Assembly (NCBI GenBank): GCA_911728455.2
Contig: OU452222.1
Coordinates: 558,001 to 622,000, forward strand
DNA length: 64,000 nt
Source of the DNA: Marthasterias glacialis
Taxonomy: Eukaryota > Echinodermata > Asteroidea > Forcipulatida > Asteriidae
Direction: 5' to 3'
In this document: one piece after another, positions 1 through 10,600 of the stretch
Layout: each line of letters begins with the position of its first letter
Numbering within the stretch: the stretch's first letter is position 1
Program-made: the position numbers and the translations under genes
Notes under the pieces: model-generated
Seen by the model: the letters and a program-made list of their open reading frames with translations, nothing else
What the model was told of the DNA's origin: nothing
Databases searched by the model: none

Positions 1-3
1 TAG

Positions 4-72
4 GATTCCATTGGATTCAGGACGGTTTCTGATGACCTAAAGGTTAAAGATGAAATGGTACAAGCTTACTGA
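4..72 (+). CDS. Possible last coding exon of an upstream gene (partial)
   Basis: The window opens with 'tag', which can serve as a splice acceptor. It is followed by 22 open codons and a TGA at 70-72. The peptide ends in VKDEMVQAY and contains TVSDDLKVKD, a charged, protein-like composition. Two AATAAA signals follow within 25 bases of the stop, as expected for the 3' end of a gene. I do not recognise the protein, and only this tail lies in the window. The reading frame is inferred from the stop plus poly(A) arrangement; a non-coding explanation is possible. Confidence 0.4.
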   Translation, partial: DSIGFRTVSDDLKVKDEMVQAY

Positions 73-74
73 TT

Positions 75-96
75 AATAAATATGATCAATAATAAA
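75..96 (+). terminator. Two AATAAA poly(A) signals
   Basis: AATAAA occurs at 75-80 and again at 91-96, immediately after the TGA of the putative terminal exon. This suggests cleavage and polyadenylation of the upstream transcript around position 110-125. Confidence 0.4.
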
Positions 97-1814
97 GTTG
101 TTTTCAGTGTGAAGTTGACGAGGTCATAACTGCTACTGTTTTTCAGAAACTTTATAAAATGAGGAAACAGTAATTATAATGTCTACAAAAAGTTACTTTT
201 CACTTTATTTTGTCGCTCAAAATACAATATTCTGCTGATCTTTCTTTCTGTCTGGTTACTTGTCTTCTCATATCCATTCCTGTTATTATTAAGCAAGCAC
301 CACAGACTTGTTTACCCAATGACCCCTTTGGAATTTGATCCAAATCCCGCCAAATGTTCACCATTTTCTCTTTCAGTGGAAACAAATTCCTGGAGTAATG
401 ACATTGGTGTAGGTGCACTTTGCTTTTGTTCAATAGGATTTAGTTTCCCAAATTGTGAGATCAGAGCTTGATTAAAAACCCTGAATATGGGTCGCTTTGG
501 GTCAGGCTAGCACTGCTTAAGGTTGCCTTGGGGCTGGGTTAGGGTGAGGGTCGAGCGAAAGACATTACCCTAGCCACGACATTGTTCACAAAACGAAAAT
601 AGTCTGCCCTGAAAAGAAGGGGGAAAAAGGGACTGTGCTGTTCCATGTTCCTTGTGGATTACATTAGAGTAGCCTGAAACAAATTCTTCATTAGTTTTCA
701 GTTTGGCTACACAGTGCTTTTATTATTCTATTTATGCCCTTACAGCATCAAGTTTATTATGCAGAGTTTGTTGTTTGGCATTTGTCCATACCAGGACTTT
801 TTCAAAGTGCTCCTAAAATGTTTATGTGACTGTAAAAGCATTACCGACACAATGGAGCAAATCTCTAATGCACATTGTTCAGAAGTGTGTGAATTTTTCA
901 CAGAGGGGAAACTGTACTACAGATTATTTTTAGACTGCTGAAGCCATAGGAGTTGAGTTCAGTGTATATACATTCACATGTTCTGATGTAAATCTTTGAA
1001 AGTTATCCAAGCACAAAGGAACCCAATTGTCAAGTCGGTGTATATGTATCAGTCACCCTGAACAAATTGCTTTCTTCTTTCTTTTTTTCTTCTTTCTTTT
1101 TCATTTCTGGGAAAGCATAACAAGATACTAAAATGTTTTTATTCATTGGCACTTTGTTTCATTAAAAAGGTGTTCTGAAATGAGTTTTCTTAAAACTTTA
1201 AAATGTTGAACTCATTGATTGAAAGGTTCACAAAAAGGAACATGTACAAACTAGACTGCCAAAACTAGTTTGGTATAAGAGAAGGTCATGTGAAATAAGA
1301 TGTATGAACTGCTGATTTAAGTTGACATGATTTCTGTTCAGAAGGAATCAAATACATGTAAGTCTTATTTGCTTGTTCAGTGTTGGTAATGAAAAAAAAA
1401 AAACATTTATGTTTGCTTTTAGTTTTAATCTTGTAATTGACAGACAGTGTGCTTGAGTTTTTACTTGTATTTCTTCTCTCTCCCACACTCACAGGAGACA
1501 AGGTAGCCCATCATTCATCAAGACGGACCTCTGAACTCTGAACCCTGACCTCTGGCCTATGTGTGCAGGTGACACTGGGTAGCGATAGACTGAGATAATG
1601 TGAGCATCCTTTTGCTTTCAATAGACCTATCATTATGATATCAGTATCAGTATGACCAAGTAAGGTTTGAAGCTTTGCACGGTGTAGAATGTAAGAAGTG
1701 ACAACTGTGTCATAATGTCTATTGGGAAGATGCCATGTTTCTAAAACAAGGAAAGGAGATGACTACCTGGTTATCACTCACAGTCTCACTTGGAAAGAAA
1801 GAATGTAAGCAGCG

Positions 1815-2030
1815 GCGGCACCAGATCTGTTAATCTGGGGGGGCCAAACAAAAATATTTCAGTGTAATTTTGTACTGCTGAAAAGCAGTTAAACTCAATT
1901 TCAGGCATAGGCGAAAAATTGAGGCGGGAACTAGGGGGGCAAAAAAAATAACTGGGGGGCATTTGCCCCCCCCCTTGCCCCCCCCCCCCCTTGTTGTTTT
2001 CCACATTGTTTTCCATTTGGGGTTAGGGGT
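1815..2030. repeat. Interspersed repeat with long G and C runs
   Basis: It begins 'gcggcggcaccag', carries G-run blocks ('ctgggggggcc', 'ctaggggggc') and ends in a long C run. Similar C/G-run units occur near 11030-11100, 42540, 47610-47760, 52290-52430, 55440 and 62255. Open frames here are composition artefacts. Confidence 0.5.
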
Positions 2031-2267
2031 GTTGGCTTCATGTGTCAAAGACAACTTTTTGGCTGCTTCTTTGAACCATTATTTTTAAACTGAACCCCAA
2101 ACTGGATGCCTCTAATGTGTAGAGGATAGATCTACTACCGTACTGTATTGTGGTGTTTTGTTGAATTGCATGTAGTTGCCAACTCAATGTTGTATTGTGT
2201 GATGAACATTATAAAACCATGGCTTTATTGAAAAGGGAAAACCTGTTACCTTCTCTTTTTTCTGGAG

Positions 2268-2690
2268 ATCGAAGAGGATGGGTTTAAGATGGAAGAGGAC
2301 GGGGTTGAATTAAAAGAGGATGGGGTTTAAGATGGAAGGGGATGAGGTTTAAGATGGAAGAGAATGGGTATTGAGATGGATGAGGATGGGGTTTAAGATG
2401 AAAGAAGATGAGGTTGAGAAGGAAGAGGATGGGGTTTAAGATGGAAGGGGATGGGGTTTTAAGATGGAAGGGGTGAGGTTTAACATGGAAGGGGATGGGG
2501 TTTAAGATGGAAGAGGATGGGGTTGAGAAGGAAGAGGATGGGGTTTAAGATGGAAGAGGATGGGGTTTCAGATGGAAGAGGATGTGGTTTAAGATGGAAG
2601 CGGATGGGGTTTAAGATGGATTTGGAAGGGGATTGGGATCAAGATGAAAGGGGATGGGTTTAAGATGGAAGGAGATGGGGGATCTGTTTT
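2268..2690 (+). repeat. Degenerate ~21-bp minisatellite (gatggggtttaagatggaag)
   Basis: Roughly 19 imperfect units of about 18-24 bases with the core 'gatggggtttaagatggaag' run through this interval. Units vary between 'gaggatg', 'ggggatg' and 'gagaagg'. The purine-rich strand is the + strand. There is no coding potential. Confidence 0.85.
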
Positions 2691-4430
2691 ATAAAATGAA
2701 GGAAAGAACCTAATGACATTTGAAATCAAAAATGAAACAGTGCTTAGAATCTACCATCAAATCATTTATTTGTGTAAATTAATATAATGTAGTTTGTACA
2801 TTACATGTAAATACAATATTATTTGAAATGTAATTATCTTTACAGTATATTAGAAGTACTATTTTTACATTTAAGAGTTATTGTACAGGAAGTCCATGCA
2901 TTTTATTTCTTATATCCCTAGAAATTGTTGTTTTCATTTCAGAAACTTACATTCACTATAAACAGATTGAAAGATTGAATATGAATGACAGTCAGACTTT
3001 CTTAAATTGAGCATCGTTCGCTGTTTGCAGTAGTATGGTTGAAGTATACTGCAAATAAAGTGGTCGTCTTAGACAAGTTCTTACATTCTCTTTCTTTCAA
3101 AATCTTCACTTTGTTCCTGTTACATAGAAAGGCACAACTTTTCTTTTGGAAATGTATGTGAATGTTCTTCTCATCCAATTCTCATAAGATGTGTCAGTAA
3201 ACCATCTTGGAATGTATCTTCACAATGAGTTTGTAAGGTTTGAGAGTTAAGTGGTGTTCCAACTTATTTTGCTTTTGGACCTCTGTCATTTTTGATCTGA
3301 GATAAAAAATGAAAAACTTAAAATTGGAAATTATTTTCCTGGATGATTGATTGATTGGTACTTAAAGATGGTATGTCATCATGCTTTTCTAGAACAATTC
3401 ATTGCAGTAGATTCTGACTTGATATTATTTTAGTTCATGTTTACTTCATTTTAATGACAGCATTAAGATCAATGCAAGCACATTGAAAGCCGCAAGTGAT
3501 GGTTCTGAATCCAAATTTAGTGTGTTCTTAATAAATTATGCATAGATCATTACTTCAGCTGTCAGTCATTGAGAAGTTCAAAGGTCAGAGTTTGATGATA
3601 TGAATTGTTCGGGGATAGTTTGACAATAGCGCAATGAAAACTGTTGATTTAGTTTCTATTAAAGAATCTGAAGAAATTGAGATGGAGCTTTTATGTAGTT
3701 GTTGAAATAATCAAAACCTTTTTACTTAAACAATGAATGCGGAGTATTTTCAAAACTGTAAGTTTTTTCTTTCCATCTAAGTTCTCAAAGATTATAATTG
3801 AAAGTATATCCTTATCCACACATATGAAATAACTTGCCTTCCATTTTCTTGTTGTAATCTTTCATTTCTACTTCTTTGAACATGTTAATGTAGGGAGATA
3901 TTTTGTAGAGCATGATATGGCATCAGAAATAAAGACAAAAGATATAAAACTATTGAGATGTGTTGAAGATTAATTCATTTTTCTTTATTTATTTGTGTTG
4001 TATTATTTTTATTTTTGCTATGGTTTCTTCTTGAAGATTTAGGTAAGATTGTTGCCTTAAAAGATAACCTTTTATTCATATAAACAGTTTAAAGGTAATA
4101 TATGTGTAGTAGCTTTAACAACTGTCATTTATAATACTCTACTTTTCAATAAACACATTGCTTAAGCAACCATGAATTATTGATTTGTTACATTTTCAGT
4201 TGGTTGACAACTTCTTTACTCACAGATGGAATTACTTCTCATGGCAGTTGGTCCTGACAAAAAGTTTATAAAAATTGAGCTTTTACATTAAAAGCTTTCT
4301 TTACTACTTTTTAAGCATTAACCGTCATGTACTGTACCTTTAAGTTTGGTTTAGAACATGGCGTAAACGTGACGACAGAGGGCGCCATATCAAATTGCAG
4401 AGAAAATTGCAGAGAAAAAAAGCGCCAACT

Positions 4431-4552
4431 TTATAAATAACAAAGGAGGGCGCTGTATCAAAATAGACGGCACGTGCGACCATGGTCACGTGGGCGCCTG
4501 CGTAAACTGTGCAGGCAAAGAAGTTGCTTGGACTTGGGACTCATCATCTGTC
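4431..4552 (+). promoter_or_regulatory. Candidate promoter and 5' untranslated exon
   Basis: A TATA-like 'ttataaata' at 4431 is followed by two perfect CACGTG E-boxes at 4471-4476 and 4487-4492, flanking a CCATGG. The sequence here is GC-richer than its surroundings. A consensus donor 'tc|gtaagt' lies at 4552/4553. This could be a first, non-coding exon of the PDPR-like gene, whose first coding exon begins at 7659 after a good acceptor. The link is inferred from order and orientation only. A second GTAAGT at 4893 leaves the exon structure uncertain. Confidence 0.35.
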
Positions 4553-4893
4553 GTAAGTACATATCCCTCGCATTTTGAAGAAATAAATCCTCCGAGGATT
4601 GTCGTATTGTGCAAAGGTGCATGCGGGAACACGAAATTCACAAACTTGTAGACAGGTGCGGAAAACAGTGCAAGTAAAAAGAATGTCAGCCACGTCTAGC
4701 GGAGTGACAGGGAGGGGACTCGGCTTGCTCCTCCAAGGAAGGAGCAATGACGACAGGGTCTGGTGGTAGTGTATTCCAGAGGCATATTACAAGAAGTTTC
4801 TAAGAAGTTAGCTTATTTCTTCAAGTTGAACAAGTGTCAGTGTCAATTCATGTTTGACTTGATTGAATGCAGAGATACTGGATCATTCATAGG

Positions 4894-5216
4894 TAAGTCA
4901 ACATCAGCTCCACTAGCGTGGCAAGGATTTTGGACATCAGCTGAATCCTTACCTTAGCCGACCACACGACGTCCAAGCCTATCTTTGGTGGGCTAAAATG
5001 CCGGGTGCGGCGCTGGATTGTAACCAACTTAATGTGTCCCCTTACCTCTTAGCTTCCCTCCGGTGCTTTGGATGTTGAAGTTACGCACCTTTTTAAAGGT
5101 TTTTGCAAATAATTTTCAATTTGCTCAGTGACTTCTTTTTCGTCGAGTGGCTAAGCTAAGGATTCAACCGATGTCAAAAATCCTTGCCACACTAAGTAGT
5201 GGGGCTAAGTCAACAT
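4894..5216. mobile_element. MITE-like element with long terminal inverted repeats
   Basis: The left arm starts at about 4905 and contains 'gtggcaaggattttggacat' and then 'gaatccttaccttagcc'. The right arm ends at about 5205 and is the imperfect reverse complement ('atgtcaaaaatccttgccac'), giving arms of about 55 bases. The direct repeat 'taagtcaacat' lies on both sides (4894-4904 and 5206-5216) and looks like a target-site duplication. No transposase is present. The insertion adjoins a GTAAGT splice-donor-like sequence. Confidence 0.7.
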
Positions 5217-5354
5217 AGTATGGTCAAAATATTTTTAAAAGGTAAACAAGTCATGCGCAACAATCATTAAGGCCAGGTTGGTGGGTTGGGGGTGGGGCAG
5301 GGTAGAGGTGGAAAGAGGGAGGGTACTCCTATTCTAAGGGGTCTACTCTTACGT

Positions 5355-5486
5355 CTGGTTCATACTTCATGCGAATGGTGAAAGCGAAGCGAATCTTCCT
5401 GCGTCACAATTGAAAAACAGTGCGTACTAAATTGTTGCATCACCAAAATTCGCTTCGCCTTTGCTTTCGCATGAAGTATGAACCAG
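5355..5486. mobile_element. Foldback element, 132 bp
   Basis: 'ctggttcatacttcatgcga' begins at 5355 and its exact reverse complement ends at 5486. The complementarity continues inward through 'gcgaagcgaat', giving arms of nearly 40 bases around a ~50-base centre. It has no coding capacity. It is typical of a small non-autonomous DNA transposon. Confidence 0.75.
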
Positions 5487-7658
5487 GCTTTCGTAGTCCT
5501 AGCTAGTCCTACTCCTAGACCCGTCCTGTAACTTCCCATAATGAGTATGACAAGGGTGTACCGTTTTATCATTCCAGTGCAAAATTGTTGTAGGCTATCT
5601 CCTTAGTCCGAGTTACTGCACTGGACCCAGCAATAATTTTTTAATATATCCTAGGGAGAGACTGGTCACTTAACGGTAGAATCCAAGTAAGAGGCTCCAT
5701 ATCTATCTGTTATCCATAAGAAGGAGATAAATCTTCTCTAGTGCTTGTTCAAATGAAAACAGTGTAAACCTTAAATTGTGAAGATAGATTTTCTCATTTT
5801 GATTCTGGTCTTATAAAAACATTTCTGGTCCAGTAATAATGTTGAGTTACAAGTCTTGGGGTCTTGAACCATGTACATGTAGGTTACATGAATTTGTACA
5901 CAACGTTGTTGTTTCTGTGTGTGCGAGTTCCTTGTACATTGTAATCGTAATACACTGTATGTACATGACATTACCTTATAAAAGGCACTATTCACCACAG
6001 ACGCACGCAGTGCAGGGCACCACCTACCCAGCCGGTAGTAACCTTGGGTGCAGTTGTCAACAAATTGGTTTTCTTGAGTTGTTGCCAATTCCTCATCGCT
6101 GGCCCCGCCTGACATTTCCCCAATTTGGGTCCAAGATCGCATGAACTTCTGGCCAACGAGTTGGTTCCATTTCCAATTTTGGGTGTTGAATTACCTCAAG
6201 GGGAGAATCTCTCACTTCTGCTCAGTTCTTCAAATCACAACAATGTTTCGTTGATCAGTTTTCTGTGAGCTGTCAGAGAATAACATGTCATCAACATGTA
6301 CGCACAATTCTATGCAGTACTTGTGTTGATTGGGGTCATAAATTTGTGTGACCAGCTGATGATATCAAACACATGATGATTAATTAATCAAATAAATACC
6401 TTTTGAGTGCTTTGAATTTCTATCAGTATAAAGCATCGCTTACATGTATGTAATTAGTACAGTGAAGTACATTCATAAGTACATTCATACTTTAAAAAAA
6501 AAACGTTTTGTCATGGATTTTCAACAACTGATTATGTCTGAAAAAAAAATTAATGTCTGATACAATAATGAACAATATTTGCACATAAAGCTTACATTAA
6601 CGATGAAAAAAATGTTTTGGTACAGAAGGCTTGTTTGAAAAGAGTCATAGAACCTTAAACAATAATTTTTCATCTAATATTGTGCAGAAATACAGTATGT
6701 TGATCCTGTTGTATTTGATTTTCATGTAAAACGGGTTGGCACTTGAGTTCCTAGTGCACCAGACCATATTGCTACCAATGAGTGAAAGGACCAATCATAA
6801 CACTATATGAAAGCTTTCATCAGTGCTTGACAATCCAATGAAACCATTGGGTTTGTAAGCCAGTAGTTGCCTGTCTTTATTTGATGGACACAGACAGGGG
6901 ACTAGTCTGTTTCAACCTCACACTGGTTCAAGCCTCTTTACTCATTCAGTACCAAGGATACTGGGAGAGCAGTTCTGGCAATAACAATAAAACATCACAA
7001 TTCAACCACTTACCTACTGAATTGTTTCCCATGACTATAGTGTGATCTGCCTTTCTGTAAGGCTGTATGTGATATCACCCCATACTCCTATCTGAATATT
7101 CCAATAAGGTATTGTGCTTTAGAATACAAAGGTCATTTTCAGGTAGATCAATATAGTTAAACCAATATTACACAAACAGGACAATCTACAATAGTCATAG
7201 CAAGTTGGATGTGTACATGATGTAGCTAGCTTTATGGGATTTATATGGAACGGAATGAAGTAAAGTTTCCAGGAAGAAATGAGAAAGTACAGCAAATGGT
7301 CTCGCTAAAGATTTTGAATTTAAATATCGTGTGTTTACTGATGGTATAACTAAGGTAATCATAAAGACATCTGTATTATATATATTTTGGTGATAATCAT
7401 AAAGTTCAACCAAACTGAAACGTATTGAATGTCTGGTTGAAGATTAAGAAAGGGAGTAAAATATGTTAGCTTCTGGTGAATCAATTGAGCTTACAGTTTT
7501 TTTCAGTTATGTACTAAGGGAAAAGTTCCACCAAACTTCAAACTTTAGATTTGGAAAATTTGTTTAATGTCATGGAGTAAAGAGTTCAGCTGTATAGTGA
7601 CTACATGACCATTTTTTGTTTCTTATGTATGTATACTCATTTTTGTATTGCTTCTCAG
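5487..7658. other. Gene-free stretch upstream of the PDPR-like coding exons
   Basis: No exon could be supported. Overlapping open frames at 5771-6144 on both strands lack recognisable domains. If the candidate promoter at 4.43 kb is right, this is the first intron of the PDPR-like gene. Confidence 0.5.
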
Positions 7659-7690
7659 TTCGACTCATCACTGATGTCAGAGTACCAACC

Positions 7691-10600
7691 ATGCTATGCA
7701 CATACTCAACTCGTACTTCTTGCTATATTCATCTTGCCTACAAATACCTGAGGACTGTGCCATCAGTACTGCATCGTCATCATAGCTCTGCATCTACCCT
7801 AGATGCTCAACAAGTCCATTTACCTCAAGAGGCTAAGGTAGTGATATGCGGTGGAGGTATAGCTGGTCTGTCAGCAGCTTACAATCTCGCTAAACAAGGA
7901 CTGACTGATGTGGTACTCCTTGAGCAAGGAAGGTTAGTTTACATTTTACAAATTTTACAAATTACAAAAAAATTCTAAATAATCAAATGGATATAAAGCT
8001 ATAACTGTAGAGAAGAAATTGTAAGAATACTTTGGTTTAAAATCTTTTTGTTTGTTTGGTTGCTCTCACATGCTTGCGGTGTGTTGTGACCGAGTGGATA
8101 AGAACACCGGACTCAAGCTCTGGCGTATCTGATCAGCAGACTGTGGGTTCAAGTTCCGGTCATCACACTTGTGTCCTTAAGCAAGACACTTAACCATTAT
8201 TGCTACCTACTTTGGATGGGATGTATAGCCGTAGGTCCTGTGTGTTGTGTAATGCACGTAAAAGAACCCAGTGCACTTATCGCAAAGAGAAGGGTTTCGC
8301 CCCAGTTATTCCTGGTTTGAACGGCTGCAGATTGCGTCACAGCAACTTGTAAACCGTTACATGGTGCTATGTAAAGGAACATGTCTCATACTTCAAAACG
8401 TAACTCCGCATACCTTGCAGGAAAAACACTGAGCGCTTTGAGACACTCATCAGTAATGATAAAGCACTATATATTATAAGACCTGCGTTATTTTGTCAAA
8501 GTTCTTGGTTGAAATTTATGATGCAAAAAGTCGTTAGTGATGTTAAGATTCATTGACATTTTTTTGAATTCAGCCTGACCTGTGGTACAACATGGCATTC
8601 AGCGGGACAAATTGGTCTCTTCAGGAAAGATTCATTAAGTGCTTCACTAGCAAGAAGGACTGCAAGGCTGTATGAAACCCTAGAGCAAGAAACTGGGCTT
8701 AGTACTGGTAAGTCAGTCATAGATGTTATTGAGGAGTTTAATGGCTGAGTGGCCCGTCTAGTTTGTTTTCCATTTCTGTCATTTTTCCCCCCTACTCTTG
8801 TTAACGTTTTCTAGCGAGCTGACCAACCATTTGAAACCAGTCAGCTGCACTGGTTAGGTATGGTGGCACAACCATGCACAGAAATAACGTGCATGTGTGT
8901 AGATGCATGTCATATTGCAGTCTGGTATAGTTTAACTATCACTCAATTAATGATTGATTGGCCAGACAGTAAGAGGGTTAATAAGACTTTGGTCTGATAT
9001 GCCGAGCAGTGTGTGGGATGCTTCTCTCCTTTAGCAAGTACTTTGTCCTTTAGATAGGATGTTACACCCTAATAGGTCCTGTCAATGAAGATGAAGAGTA
9101 CCAAAAAGACCCCAGATTACTTGCTGCTGAGGAGTAGGGGTTTACCATAGCCCTAATAGGACATCAGTCACTATTGTACTGCCACTGACATCCTGGGTAT
9201 AAAGCTTCTCTACTCGGGACGTCAGTGGCAGTGCAGCGGAGACTGACGTCCTACCAGTGTTAGGCTTAAACCCAGTGTTCCTGGTTTAGAGCCAGTAATA
9301 CCCCTAATGGATGGGAGTCTACATGTCCATAAAAGTAGGATGAAGAAATCATTTGGCTTTATAGTGCCTTGTTTATTTCAGGATATAAAAGAACTGGGGC
9401 TGTCATCATTGCACAAACCAAGGATCGTATGATAGATATAAAAAGAAATGCAGCATTGGCCAAGTAAGAATCAAATAAATCATTACTATTGATTTGATGA
9501 GTTGATGATGATTTGATGATGGCTTAATGATGATTTGATGATGAGTTGATGATGGCTTAATGATGATTTGATGATGATGTAATGATGGCTTGATAATGAT
9601 TTGATGATGATTTGATGACGATTTGATGATGGTTTTATGATATTTTGATGATTTGATGATGATTTTATGATCGTTGATGATGATTTGATGGTTTGATGAT
9701 GATTTGATGACAATTTGATGATGGCTTAATGATGATTTGACGATGATTTGATGATGATTTGATGATGGCTTAATGATGATTTGATGATGATGTAATGATG
9801 GCTTGATGATGATTTAATAATGATTTGATGATGATGTGATGATGATGTGATGATGATTTAATGATGGCTTGATGATGATTTGATGATGATTTGATGATGA
9901 TTTAATGATGATTTGATGATGAGTTGATGATGATTTGATGATGGCTTAATGATAATTTGATGATTTGATGATGATTTGATGAGTTGATGATGATTTAATG
10001 AGATGAATGCTTTTGACCACAATTCATTAACCAATATCTATTTGTTATCTCCTGCTAGAGCAAGAAATTTAGACCACAGTCTGCTAGCTCCATCTGAGAT
10101 TAACTCTTTTGTACCATGGATAAGAACAGATGATCTTGAAGGTGGTATTTATCTGCCACAGGATGGAGTGACTGATCCAACAAATACAGCTATGTCTCTT
10201 GCCAGAGGTGCTAAGAATAGAGGTAGATACAACCACCTGTAGGCATGTCAACAGGTGTTAAGCAATTATTATTATTACTTGTTTTATTTATAAACTTGTT
10301 ATGCACCACTTTTAGGCCTATTATGTCAAAATTATGAAATTTTAACAGGACAGTTTCTTGAAAATTAAAAGATTGCAGTTGATTTACTCTTCTTTAAGTC
10401 ACTGGTTTACAATCCATTTTTTATTAGGATTTTGTTTTTCAGTCTGAAGTTCCGTACTGTGCCAGTGATGTAAAAATTGTTGACGTAGTAGTAGTTGTTG
10501 TTGTTGTTGTTGTTGTTCAGGTGTGAAACTGATTGAAGGAGTGAAAATCAGTGGAATATTATCAGAGAAGGGTAAAGTGTCTCGGGTTCAGACATCAATG

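Larger units (their letters stand above)
97..4380. other. Gene-free stretch, AT-rich
   Basis: No exon with coding character and flanking splice signals is visible. The stretch holds poly-T and pyrimidine tracts (about 1070-1100), a G/C-run interspersed repeat at 1815-2030 and a purine-rich minisatellite at 2268-2690. The rest is low-complexity AT-rich DNA. Confidence 0.6.

Noticed and set aside
5771..6144. Overlapping open frames on both strands
   Set aside because: No recognisable domain, no convincing splice context, and protein-like character on only part of the minus frame.
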